The notes beneath the pieces were generated by a model, which was not told where the DNA came from, ran no database searches, and saw nothing but the letters and a program-made list of their open reading frames with translations. Below, one piece after another: positions 6,007-14,011 of a DNA stretch of 19,272 nt (positions are counted from its first letter, which is position 1; every line of letters begins with the position of its first letter). Origin of the DNA: CAYZXT01 sp964482515 (GTDB lineage Bacteria > Elusimicrobiota > Elusimicrobia > FEN-1173). A program made the translations under genes and the position numbers. The stretch is from assembly GCA_964482515.1 (NCBI GenBank), contig CAYZXT010000044.1, positions 1-19,272 of the forward strand. Direction: 5' to 3'.

Positions 6007-6717
6007 GCCGGCCTTGGGCGGCTGCTTTACAGGACACTCAACTACGATATACCCAGATTCCTTAACATGTTTCTTGAATCGGGAGCGAAGATCAGATTCT
6101 GGTTTGGAAGCTTGTAAAAGCTCCTTAAGTTTATCGATTGAATGCAAGTAACAGCGTTTCAATTCCCAAACATTGACAATATATTTTTTGGGATTCATAT
6201 TTTCACTTATTTCAATCAGATGGCCGTTCGGTGGGTCGGTAGTAACGCTGTTATAGCGGTACGCTTTCGTGGAAACATTTAAGGAGTATGTATGGGCAAG
6301 AGAATTTCTTAAAACATATAAGAACGCGGCATCGCGCTCGGATAGACCTGAAACTTCTCGAAGGAATCGCTGGTATTTTTTCCCAACTTCGTACACTTTT
6401 ATCGGGATTTTGGCCGAATCAAGAAGTGCCTGTGCTTTTTTGCCGTCTTCAGAAATAGGATCGTCGCCGAATAGCATAGCCGAAAGCATGTCGAAGCCGC
6501 ACAGAATGGCAAGAAGCACTACAAAAGGAGGTTTCATGCCTTCATTACGATAGCTGATTTTTTCTTCCCCATAGATGAGTTCAATATCTCGCCGAAGAAG
6601 ATGGAGAACGGGGCGCAACTCGGGATTATGTAACGCTGCAGGCAGTTCCTCGGGCTTGCAGGGCGGTAAAAAACAGTATTCTAAGTGCTGTTCAAATGTA
6701 AATTCGTTGGGATTCAT
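6001..6717 (-). CDS. HEPN-motif protein (putative RNase/toxin), cassette gene
   Basis: A 238-residue protein without a recognised named family. RNSLAH at 137-142 is the R-N-x3-H HEPN ribonuclease motif, placed in a predicted helix (FLYVLRNSLAHTYSL), as in HEPN proteins. A hydrophobic stretch at about 62-82 might be a buried helix. The ATG at 6717 has only a weak AGG upstream. Fourteen bases upstream of the start is GTTATGC (6740-6734), similar to the R' end of the site at 5024. The gene ends 22 bases before the HNH gene start. It lies between chromosomal genes of much higher GC. The motif suggests RNA cleavage; this has no other support in the sequence. Confidence 0.6.
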   Translation of the reverse strand: MNPNEFTFEQHLEYCFLPPCKPEELPAALHNPELRPVLHLLRRDIELIYGEEKISYRNEGMKPPFVVLLAILCGFDMLSAMLFGDDPISEDGKKAQALLDSAKIPIKVYEVGKKYQRFLREVSGLSERDAAFLYVLRNSLAHTYSLNVSTKAYRYNSVTTDPPNGHLIEISENMNPKKYIVNVWELKRCYLHSIDKLKELLQASKPESDLRSRFKKHVKESGYIVVECPVKQPPKAGA

Positions 6718-6897
6718 TAGAACCTATCTTGCCGCATAACACGAATTAGACTGAACTATTCTCATCGATAATGTAACACAAAACAAAAAAAACATGAGTC
6801 CGCATTACGGCCTCGCGTCCTCACGCCCCCTCATATTTAGTTGACCCGGCCATTTTACCTCTTTTTCGTCTGAAAACAGCAGCGACCAGCAGGCCAT
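6718..6897. other. Non-coding leader of the cassette block
   Basis: About 180 bases between the first cassette gene and the PEPCK terminator. It holds an R'-like GTTATGC (minus strand, 6740-6734), a poly-A/poly-T tract near 6780-6792, and the palindrome CAGCAGCGACCAGCAG around 6886-6893. No gene and no clear promoter is seen. It may contain decayed mobile-element sequence. Confidence 0.4.
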
Positions 6898-6937
6898 AAA
6901 AAAACCAGACCGGCCTTTAGGCTTGTCTGGTTTTTTT
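6898..6937 (-). terminator. Rho-independent terminator of the PEPCK gene
   Basis: An A-run, CCAGAC, an inner GGCC/GGCT stem and GTCTGG, then seven T. The structure is symmetric and could work both ways. It lies 20 bases after the stop at 6958 and marks the right edge of the cassette block. Confidence 0.88.
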
Positions 6938-6957
6938 CGGAAAACTTTCGGAAAAAC

Positions 6958-9900
6958 TTAGTGGAACGGGTCGGCGCCGAGGGTGCCTTCCAGTTTCTTC
7001 AGGTAACCCGCCGCCGATACTTCCGCCAACTGTTTTTTGGCGTGGGCCAGGCGGTCCTTGAGGCCGAGGGACGACAGCGTCTCCGGGCGGAAATTCTGGG
7101 CGGCCTCTTCCAAAGAGGCGATGTGGCGTTTCCAGAGCGCGGTCTCCCGCTCCTGCCGCGTTTTCAGGCGCTCCTTGTACCAACCGCTGGCCAGGACGTT
7201 CTCCCGTTTGAACAAGGCGCGGACGTCCGGGTGGGTGACGTCCTTGCCTTCGTATTGTCCGTGGGCCATGATGTGGAGCAGGGCCTTGAGGGGCGGGCAG
7301 GCCGCCTCCACGCTGCCGTCGGCGAAATAATGCTTGGCGACGCGCTCCTGGGTGGCGACGATGCTGTCGATGCCTTCCACGAAAATCTCGCGGCTTTGGA
7401 CTTCCGGCCGCAGCATCTCGTCCATGAAGACGGCGTTGGGGCTGGAGAAGATCCGGCCCAGGAAGGCCCGGGCGAACTTCGCGGTGATGCGGTAGCCGAG
7501 GCGGCTGGCCGGGACCTTGCGGCCCTTGTGCTCGAAGTCGTCCAGCTTTTCCAGGTAGCCGTGTTCAATAAGGAACGCCGGGTCCTGCTCCTGGGGCGAC
7601 ATGCGGCACCAGATCTCGGGCACCAGCAGGCTGATGTCGTGGTCCACGCGGATGTTGGGGCCGATGTGGCCGGCCGCGGAGGTGAAGCCCGGGTAGCCGG
7701 TGACGATGTAGGACACCAGGGCGTTGTTCAGGTCCACGACGGGCCAGAGCGCGTTGAAGGGTCCCTTGGTCAGGGCGCCTTCCGACCCGAAGCCGGTGGT
7801 GGACGGGGACTTCCCCGTGACGCTGCAGACGAAATCCATGAACAGCTCGGGCAGTTCCTGGTAGTGGATGGGGTTGTAGACGGCGAGCGGCGGAATGCCG
7901 GCCTTGCGGTCCGGCGGGTTGTTGCGCCGCCCGGCCAGGACGGCGCTCACGGGCATGTGCACCGGACGGTCCAGGGGAACGCGGCGGAACAGGCGGGCGC
8001 TCACTTCGGCCAGATATTTGTGGCGCGGATTGACCATGTCCGGCCGGTTCTGCAGGTAGCGCGGGTTTTTGGACGCCTTGCCGTCCACCAGCCGCGGGTG
8101 CGCGGAGGAAACAAAATAATCGGGATGGCCGTCGCGGACGAAACCGCGGATCAGGTCCTTGATGGGCCGGGTGAACTTGTCGAAGCCCACGGCGTCCTGG
8201 AGGATTTCTTTCGCGTCCTTGAGCGTGAGGGGCTGATAGTTGGACAGGAAACAACCGGGCCCGGCGATGTCCGCTTCGGCCTGCTTGTCGTAGCCGCGGT
8301 GGATGGCGTCGTCCGGGCGCTGGAAGAGGCGATACTCGCAGTTCCGGACGATCTTGAGGCTGGGGTACGGGACGGCCGGGTTGATATCGTTCAGATATTC
8401 CCGCGGCACCACCACGGAGGCGGTGATGTCGTCTTCCACCTGGACTTTCTGCGAGGCGCTGAAATCCTGGCGGATCTTGAAGATGCGCCAGGAGCCGTCG
8501 GGTTCCAGGCCGACGCGCAGATAGTTGGCGACGAGTTTCCGGTTGTTGAACTTCACCTCGTAGCCCGGCAGGCCGTTCACCATGTCGACGCTGAAATGCT
8601 CCCGCCAGTTCTCCCCCCACTCCGGCTGGTAGAACCTCTTGACGATGAAAAGCAATTCCTTCACGTGCGGCGGGATGGACTGCAGCCAGCCGTTGTAGGC
8701 GTCGGTGTATTCTTCCGCCGGCGTCAGGAGCTTGATGACCGAGCCCAGCGACCGCTGCTCGCTCAGGATGGGGCGGCTGGCCTTGCCCTGCGGCCGGGAG
8801 GTCTTGAACCGGTCGCCGAAATCCCTTTTCAGGATTGCTTCCACGGCGTCCAGGTCCTTCTTGAAGTCGGCCGCGAAAATGGGTCCCTGGATCATGGCGT
8901 CGGTGATGGGTTTGGAAATCTCGGACTTGCCGCCGCCGGACACGGTGCAGGGCTTGTGGCAGAGGGTGCCGTCGCCGGAGGCCCCGTAGAGGAGCCATGA
9001 GGAACCGCCGGCGTTTTTCTTCATTTCGACTTTATATCCCGACGGCAGGACGTAGGTGTGGGACGCCAGCAGCTTGATCGTTCGGCTTTTCCCTTCCCGG
9101 CTCCAGGAAACGGTCCCCTTGGCCAGGTTGAACTTCGCGTCCTCCGGCACATAGAAGATGTCCGGATATTTCTTGTCCTTCCCGTAGCCTTCGGGCTGAA
9201 CGTCCATGATGTCGCCGCAGGTCGCCTGAACGTCCTTGAACGTGGCGCCGTTCTGGGGGAGGCGGTCTTCCAGGTGGAACTCCTCGCCCAGGTCGTAGGC
9301 CGGGAAAGCGATGGCGCCGCCGGCGTGCTCTTCCTCGCAAAGGCCGTAGAGGTTGGCGGAAAAACTGATTTGGGTCTTCACTTCTTTTTTGCAATAGCCG
9401 AAATAGTTGTCGGCGATGAGGGTCACCATCACGCCGCGGCTGTCGCGGGCGGTCACCTTGAAGGCCTGGCCGTTGTTGTAGGGCTCGTTCTCGTCCTTCC
9501 AGCACATACCGTCGAGGCGCTGGCGCTCCGTGGCCTGGTCGTAATGGGGAAGCCCCAGGTCTTTCTTCTTGGCCTCGATCAGATGGGGCGCCAGGATGAC
9601 GCAGCCCGTGTGTCCGGTCCAGTGGGCGGCGTCCAGGCCGGCGTCGTTCTGCGGAAGATAGGGATCTCCCGCGTTGCCGAAGATGGATTCCACGAAGTCC
9701 AGGTTGCCGACCAGGCTGCCGGGCGCGAAGAACCGGATCTCCAGGGACTTCTCCTCGATGAAGCCCGGGACTTCCGGGCACACGATCGGGCGGAGCAGCA
9801 AGGAGACAAAGAGGTGCGCCTCGTCCCGCTGGGTGGAGGTGAAAGGGAGCCGCGACAGCTCCTTGGGCGGCAGGAGGGCCAGGGCCAGCAGGTTGCGGAA

Positions 9901-10398
9901 AACGGGTTTCGGAACGGCGGTCTTGTCGTCCGGGATGGGCAGTCCGCCCTCCGCGATATGGAAGACGCCTTGGGTGGTGCGGCGGTCCTTCTGCGGGTTA
10001 TGAAGCACGCCCTGCCTGACGCGATAAGAACTGATGATGGGCGAAATGAATTCGTCCTTGTCCGGTGGCAAAGAGATCGTGCGGGCAAGGCCGTGGCGGT
10101 CCAGGATGAAGGTGTTGAGCGGGAGCGAAGCGGGGCCGGCCGGAACGTCCTTCAGGTAATCGTCCAGGAAAGCCTGGATGCGGCGGTCCGCCGGGCAGAG
10201 GTAGTTGGTTTTCTGCTTGTCTTTTTCCACGTGCTGGGCCAGCAGGTTCCGGGCGATCTCCAGGAATTCGGAGTCGGTCCGGCTGCCGAAGCTCGGATAA
10301 CCGAGGGCCGCCAGCTTGAGGTTGATGTATTGCACGGCGGATTCGTTGTCGAATCCGTCCTGTCCGTTATGAAATCCGAGGGTCTTGGCGTAGTCCAT
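6958..10398 (-). CDS. PPi-type phosphoenolpyruvate carboxykinase (EC 4.1.1.38)
   Basis: A soluble protein of 1146 residues without signal peptide or membrane helices. The length fits the pyrophosphate-dependent PEP carboxykinases of Propionibacterium and Entamoeba (about 1140 residues), roughly twice the GTP or ATP enzymes. Around residues 329-366, ADNYFGYCKK...EEEHAGGAIAF matches the metal site of PEPCKs: Lys337/Lys338 and His358 lie 20 residues apart, as do Lys244 and His264 of the rat GTP enzyme. No nucleotide P-loop (GxxGxGKT) is seen. The family interconverts oxaloacetate plus PPi with PEP, CO2 and Pi in the cytosol. The gene is single, with its own promoter and terminator. The start has no strong ribosome binding site. 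The assignment is from remembered family features. Confidence 0.72.
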   Translation of the reverse strand: MDYAKTLGFHNGQDGFDNESAVQYINLKLAALGYPSFGSRTDSEFLEIARNLLAQHVEKDKQKTNYLCPADRRIQAFLDDYLKDVPAGPASLPLNTFILDRHGLARTISLPPDKDEFISPIISSYRVRQGVLHNPQKDRRTTQGVFHIAEGGLPIPDDKTAVPKPVFRNLLALALLPPKELSRLPFTSTQRDEAHLFVSLLLRPIVCPEVPGFIEEKSLEIRFFAPGSLVGNLDFVESIFGNAGDPYLPQNDAGLDAAHWTGHTGCVILAPHLIEAKKKDLGLPHYDQATERQRLDGMCWKDENEPYNNGQAFKVTARDSRGVMVTLIADNYFGYCKKEVKTQISFSANLYGLCEEEHAGGAIAFPAYDLGEEFHLEDRLPQNGATFKDVQATCGDIMDVQPEGYGKDKKYPDIFYVPEDAKFNLAKGTVSWSREGKSRTIKLLASHTYVLPSGYKVEMKKNAGGSSWLLYGASGDGTLCHKPCTVSGGGKSEISKPITDAMIQGPIFAADFKKDLDAVEAILKRDFGDRFKTSRPQGKASRPILSEQRSLGSVIKLLTPAEEYTDAYNGWLQSIPPHVKELLFIVKRFYQPEWGENWREHFSVDMVNGLPGYEVKFNNRKLVANYLRVGLEPDGSWRIFKIRQDFSASQKVQVEDDITASVVVPREYLNDINPAVPYPSLKIVRNCEYRLFQRPDDAIHRGYDKQAEADIAGPGCFLSNYQPLTLKDAKEILQDAVGFDKFTRPIKDLIRGFVRDGHPDYFVSSAHPRLVDGKASKNPRYLQNRPDMVNPRHKYLAEVSARLFRRVPLDRPVHMPVSAVLAGRRNNPPDRKAGIPPLAVYNPIHYQELPELFMDFVCSVTGKSPSTTGFGSEGALTKGPFNALWPVVDLNNALVSYIVTGYPGFTSAAGHIGPNIRVDHDISLLVPEIWCRMSPQEQDPAFLIEHGYLEKLDDFEHKGRKVPASRLGYRITAKFARAFLGRIFSSPNAVFMDEMLRPEVQSREIFVEGIDSIVATQERVAKHYFADGSVEAACPPLKALLHIMAHGQYEGKDVTHPDVRALFKRENVLASGWYKERLKTRQERETALWKRHIASLEEAAQNFRPETLSSLGLKDRLAHAKKQLAEVSAAGYLKKLEGTLGADPFH

Positions 10399-10490
10399 TG
10401 TCTGGCTTTCGATTGATTTCTTTTGGCGGCGCGGCGGGTATATCGACCGGTTCCAAAGTATCGCGGCATCGTTGTCGCGGGGTTGACCTC

Positions 10491-10519
10491 ATTTTATGAA
10501 ATCTCAGGAGAAGCGTAAA
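10491..10519 (-). promoter_or_regulatory. Putative promoter of the PEPCK gene
   Basis: On the minus strand, TTTACG (10519-10514), a 17-base spacer and TAAAAT (10496-10491). It lies about 93 bases upstream of the ATG, and the gene before it ends at 10537. The -35 matches the consensus at four of six positions and the -10 at five of six. Confidence 0.45.
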
Positions 10520-10536
10520 GCGCTCTTTGTCGGTCC

Positions 10537-12402
10537 TCAGGATATCTTATCGAACCCCTGCCTGCTGATTTTGATGATCAGCAGGTTGTCGCCCTCTCCG
10601 GCGGAATGAACATTTCCCACAAGTTCAAGGCCGTGGCTTTCCAGTTCCTCCGCCTTCCAAAGCCGGACTATTTTCTTGACCGTCCATAAAATCTCGGGCG
10701 GGCAGAAGCTGTCGGCGGGGAATGCTCCGTCCTTCAGGTGGCCGATGACGATGTAATTCTTTTCTATTCCCCCGGGATATAGCGCCACCTCGCCCGCCAG
10801 GGTCTTCTTCAATTCCGACGGATATTCGAAAAGAGCGTCGCTGCCCCTCTCTTTCGCCGCCAAGATGATCGGGTCCACTTCCATGTCGGGAAGCCCCTCG
10901 ATATTGAACAGGCACGGGAACACCCGCGTGCCGTCCTCCAGCCCTATGACGCGGGCGATCTTAGCCACCACGTCCGTTCCGTCCTTCTCGATGTTCGGTG
11001 GAAACTTTTTAGGGTAAAAAAGCTCGAAAAACTCCAGGTCCCAGCAGGGCTTCAAATACCGGGGCTGAGGCGCCCCCGAAACAGCGAAGACGACCCAGAC
11101 CCCGTGCCAAAGAAAGGCCAGCGGTAAAACGAGGTTCGTCGCTTTCCTCAAAACCTGGCGTTCGCCGGCGACGAAAACGATTAAGCAGATATTGAGGAAC
11201 GTGAGCCCGAGATAGTGATACCGGATATCATGGTTGCGTCCGAACAGCGCCGCAAAAAAAGATCCCCATAACAACGCCGAAGCGCCCAGCACCAGCTTGA
11301 ACCGGGCCGGGATGAAATCCCTTTTGCTCATGCGGACGGCTTCGCCGACCAGCGCGAGGGCCGCCAGGACGACCATTGCCCCTCCCACCGCGGAAGAAAT
11401 GTGCCCCAGGAATCCGGCCAGCACCACTTCTTCACCGATAACCGTTCCATAGACGCATTTGAAGGTGCAATCGTGGGCCCAGTCGTAAAGCGTTTTGTAG
11501 AAAGGGGCCATCGCAAACAGGAAAAGGCTCAGGAAGACCGTGTTAGCCAGAAGGATGTTCTTCGTCAAAACTTCCCGGCGGGACAGAAGGCCCGCGGCGC
11601 CGACGAGAAGGGCCCAGCCCGCCAGCAGTCCGGGCAGATGGGTGGGCCGCCCGGCGAGGTCAAAATGCCACGGGGCCAGAATGACGAACCCCGACATCGC
11701 CGATGCCGCCGCGATATCGGCATAGAGGGACTTCGACGTCCTCAATGCCCGGACCATGAACAGGACGTATACCGGGCCGATGGTCACCAGCGCCACGAAC
11801 GGCTGTATGCAGAAAACCAATCCCAAAGAAAGTCCCGTTAAAACGCTCCGGACCCCGGACTTGAACCCCTCGTTTTCGAATAGATAATAAACAGCCGCCA
11901 TCGATGCGGCGAGGAACGGCAGTTCGGGCATGAAACTGTACGCGCTGTACAGGATCCACGGCAAAGTCCCGACATACCAGACGGCGATGACCGTCGAAAC
12001 GGCCGGGAGGAACCGACGGAGGAACCTAAAGACGTAGTGAAGGAATACGCCGTAAACGAGGAGATTGAAGCAGGCGACCGACAACCGCACGCTGCCGGTC
12101 GCCGCCAGAAACGGCGCTATCAAATACGGTGTTATGACCGGTTTCGCTCCCCGCCACCAATACAGCGCGCCGAGGGAAAAACCGTGGGTCTTCAATTCCT
12201 GCACGGCGGACATGATGGGAGACAGATAGCCTGCGGCGTCGGCCGAGGGATAGGACCTGTCGAGGGAATGCCAAAAAGCCAACAACAGGAGGGGCGGCAA
12301 AACGGCCAACCAATACCCGGCGAAGGCCCCCGGGCCTGTATTTTTCATGGGACCCGGGCGAAAGAAAGACGCGTCGTGGATTTTGGCGAGTTCAGGCATC
12401 AC
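10537..12402 (-). CDS. Polytopic membrane protein, GT-C-fold glycosyltransferase-like
   Basis: A 621-residue protein with about eleven hydrophobic segments up to residue 435, then a soluble C-terminal domain of about 180 residues. The first periplasmic loop has DRSYPSADAAGYLSP with Asp55. A loop acidic residue followed by A-x-Y/G-Y after the first helix is the usual arrangement in GT-C enzymes (PMT/ArnT-like), which transfer sugars from lipid-phosphate donors outside the membrane. The soluble C-terminal part is also common in that fold. Acceptor and donor cannot be told. The reading frame opens GTG-ATG at 12402/12399 with no ribosome binding site; a third candidate is Met19 at 12348. A promoter lies so close that the mRNA may be leaderless. 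Confidence 0.6.
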   Translation of the reverse strand: MMPELAKIHDASFFRPGPMKNTGPGAFAGYWLAVLPPLLLLAFWHSLDRSYPSADAAGYLSPIMSAVQELKTHGFSLGALYWWRGAKPVITPYLIAPFLAATGSVRLSVACFNLLVYGVFLHYVFRFLRRFLPAVSTVIAVWYVGTLPWILYSAYSFMPELPFLAASMAAVYYLFENEGFKSGVRSVLTGLSLGLVFCIQPFVALVTIGPVYVLFMVRALRTSKSLYADIAAASAMSGFVILAPWHFDLAGRPTHLPGLLAGWALLVGAAGLLSRREVLTKNILLANTVFLSLFLFAMAPFYKTLYDWAHDCTFKCVYGTVIGEEVVLAGFLGHISSAVGGAMVVLAALALVGEAVRMSKRDFIPARFKLVLGASALLWGSFFAALFGRNHDIRYHYLGLTFLNICLIVFVAGERQVLRKATNLVLPLAFLWHGVWVVFAVSGAPQPRYLKPCWDLEFFELFYPKKFPPNIEKDGTDVVAKIARVIGLEDGTRVFPCLFNIEGLPDMEVDPIILAAKERGSDALFEYPSELKKTLAGEVALYPGGIEKNYIVIGHLKDGAFPADSFCPPEILWTVKKIVRLWKAEELESHGLELVGNVHSAGEGDNLLIIKISRQGFDKIS

Positions 12403-12408
12403 GGAAGC

Positions 12409-12437
12409 ATTATATCTTCCGCGCGCCGCGGGGACAA
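12409..12437 (-). promoter_or_regulatory. Promoter abutting the GT-C gene start
   Basis: On the minus strand, TTGTCC (12437-12432), exactly 17 bases and a perfect TATAAT (12414-12409). The expected transcription start falls at about 12402, on the GTG-ATG start itself. This implies a leaderless message or use of the downstream Met19. Confidence 0.65.
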
Positions 12438-12450
12438 TTCGGGCGGGTTG

Positions 12451-12684
12451 TTATTCCGGCGACGCGCTTCGGCGGGGCAGGAACTTGTCGAGGTCGATGG
12501 TGGAGGACGGCTTGGACGGGGCCACGTACACGCCGTCCGGCGTCATGTAACCGCCCTGCTGCTTGGAAGAGTTCTGCGGCTCGGCATCCCGCTTTTTGTC
12601 GGCGGAGGTGTTTCGAAGGTCGTTGGTCGCCAAGGAGGTCAGGGCGAGGAAGAAAACAAACACGGTCGCGAATTCTCGTTTCAT
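12451..12684 (-). CDS. Small exported protein of unknown function
   Basis: A 77-residue protein. An N-terminal hydrophobic stretch, MKREFATVFVFFLALTSLA, fits a signal peptide or a single membrane anchor. The rest is polar and Lys/Ser/Pro-rich (DGVYVAPSKPSSTIDLDKFLP). The frame is open for 35 codons further upstream. The ATG at 12684 is preferred because AGGAG lies seven bases before it and because it places the hydrophobic stretch at the N-terminus. I do not recognise the family. It has its own promoter about 70 bases upstream. Confidence 0.65.
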   Translation of the reverse strand: MKREFATVFVFFLALTSLATNDLRNTSADKKRDAEPQNSSKQQGGYMTPDGVYVAPSKPSSTIDLDKFLPRRSASPE

Positions 12685-12750
12685 AGGGAGGCTCCTAGGG
12701 ACAAAATTTCCGGATGGTGAATCATCCTGGAGCAAAGTGGGTACGGCCTT

Positions 12751-12779
12751 ATGGTAGGTCTTGCGTTCGGGCATGTCAA
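12751..12779 (-). promoter_or_regulatory. Promoter of the small exported protein
   Basis: On the minus strand, a consensus TTGACA (12779-12774), 17 bases and TACCAT (12756-12751). It lies in the gap after the GIY-YIG gene and would give a leader of about 60 bases before the ATG at 12684. Confidence 0.5.
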
Positions 12780-12805
12780 CCACGGACATCGTCTTTTTGA
12801 AGAAT

Positions 12806-13078
12806 TTACAACCCCCGAAAGACCTTCAGCAAGGCCTCTTTTCGGGGACGCTTCAGGCGCTTGATGGCGGCTTCCCGGACCAGCGCCTCCGACCGCGTGA
12901 ACGAAGCTTCCTTATAAACCAGCTCCACCGGAAGATGGGTCCGCGTGTAGGCCGCGCCCTTTCCGGCCGTGTGCTGCTTGAGCCGAAGATCGACGTCCTT
13001 CGCGATGCCCGTATAAAGCGAGCCGTCGCCGCAGCGCAGGACATAAACGGTCCATTCGCGTTCTCCGGCGGCTTTCAT
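12806..13078 (-). CDS. GIY-YIG domain protein (YhbQ/UPF0213-like)
   Basis: A single GIY-YIG nuclease-fold domain of about 90 residues, the usual size of the YhbQ-type stand-alone proteins. It shows VYVLRC (GIY position), DGSLYTGI (YIG), then DVDLRLKQH with the catalytic Arg, and a C-terminal EALVREAAIKRLKR helix with the conserved Glu. These proteins are thought to act on DNA, but their role is not settled. The frame is open to 13183, overlapping the exonuclease gene. The start at 13078 (MKAAGEREW) leaves the usual short N-terminus; 13090 is an alternative. It follows the exonuclease gene closely, so the two may be co-transcribed. Confidence 0.85.
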   Translation of the reverse strand: MKAAGEREWTVYVLRCGDGSLYTGIAKDVDLRLKQHTAGKGAAYTRTHLPVELVYKEASFTRSEALVREAAIKRLKRPRKEALLKVFRGL

Positions 13079-13107
13079 GCCGCGCAGCATCCGGATGTAT
13101 TTGGGTT

Positions 13108-13920
13108 TCACACCGGGGAGGATGGCGCCGCGTTGGGCTGCGGCGCGGGCTTGGGGAAGATCCCCTGCTTGGCCTTGATGCACATCTCAACGAAATCCTT
13201 GGGGAAGTCCTGCTGCCGCACCCAGTCCAGATAACCCGGGTCGTTCTTGACCACCGACGCCAGGGATTTCCCCTTGTACTTTCCGAAATTGAAAAAAGCC
13301 TCGGCGTCGCGCCACACCAGTTTCCCCTCCTGGTCCACGGCTGACGGGTCCGGCCTGTTGCAGAAATCGTGCAGCCCCTGGATGTCGCGCGGCAGGTCGG
13401 GGTAGTGGTCCAGCTGGGCCTGGAAAACCTCCAGCGTCGCGAGGTTGTCGGCCTCCGCGCCGTGGGCGCCGACCAATTCCTTGTTGAGGTAAAAACGGTA
13501 GGCCGCGGAAAGGTTGCGGCGCTCCATCTCGCGGAAGATGATGCTGACGTCCACCATGCGCCGGCCTTCCATGGAAAAATCGAAGCCCGCTTCCTTGAAC
13601 TCCTTGGTCAGCATGGGGATGTCCAGCCGCCGCATCGCGAAGCCGCCCAGGTCCGAGTCCTTGAAGATCTCGAAAAGCTCCGCGGCCTTGTCTTTGAAGC
13701 GCGGCTGGCCGAAGAGGTCCATGTTGCTGATGCCGTGGATGGCGAAGGATTCGACCGGGATCTTGATGCCGGGATCGAACCGCTGGGTGAGCCCGAACCG
13801 CTTTCCATCGGGGAAGATCTTCAGCAGGCCGATCTCGATGATCTTGTCGAGATCGATGACGAGTCCGGTGGTCTCCAGGTCGAAAAAAACGATGGGGCGG
13901 GACAAAACGGGAAAAGCCAT
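13108..13920 (-). CDS. DEDDh 3'-5' exonuclease (DnaQ/ExoX-like)
   Basis: A 270-residue exonuclease of the DnaQ superfamily. Exo I is FFDLETTG with Asp14 and Glu16. Exo II has Asp100 in RRLDIPML. Exo III is HGAEAD with His153 and Asp158 (H-x4-D), which makes it a DEDDh enzyme. A C-terminal segment (about 210-245), FGKYKGKSLASVVKNDPGYLDWV, matches the short domain found at the end of ExoX-like exonucleases. The protein is therefore probably a repair or proofreading-type exonuclease working alone, not the Pol III epsilon subunit. The ATG at 13920 has no clear ribosome binding site. It lies between a diguanylate cyclase and a GIY-YIG gene. Confidence 0.9.
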   Translation of the reverse strand: MAFPVLSRPIVFFDLETTGLVIDLDKIIEIGLLKIFPDGKRFGLTQRFDPGIKIPVESFAIHGISNMDLFGQPRFKDKAAELFEIFKDSDLGGFAMRRLDIPMLTKEFKEAGFDFSMEGRRMVDVSIIFREMERRNLSAAYRFYLNKELVGAHGAEADNLATLEVFQAQLDHYPDLPRDIQGLHDFCNRPDPSAVDQEGKLVWRDAEAFFNFGKYKGKSLASVVKNDPGYLDWVRQQDFPKDFVEMCIKAKQGIFPKPAPQPNAAPSSPV

Positions 13921-14011
13921 AGGCCGTAGTGTACGAAATTTGGAGGGATTGCGTCCGGGAAATCCCCCGCTCCGATCGAATCGCGTTCTTGACCGGCGGC
14001 GGAGACCTTCA

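Noticed and set aside
6790..6870. Insertion sequence remnant in the leader of the cassette block
   Set aside because: The sequence around 6835-6860 looked vaguely like an IS end, but I could find no inverted repeats, target duplication or transposase fragment.
6880..6897. CTGGTCGCTGCTG motif (minus strand) as a fourth attC or an attI site
   Set aside because: Resembles the shared GTCGCTGCAG core but has no AAC box and abuts the PEPCK terminator; the likeness may be chance.
6961..9000. Plus-strand open frame of 679 codons opposite the PEPCK gene
   Set aside because: Shadow frame produced by high-GC codon bias; no domain signature and no ribosome binding site, while the minus-strand gene has recognisable motifs.
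10152..10469. Minus-strand frame of 105 codons overlapping the PEPCK start
   Set aside because: Out of frame with the PEPCK gene and of Arg/Thr/Ser-rich composition; no sign of a real leader peptide.
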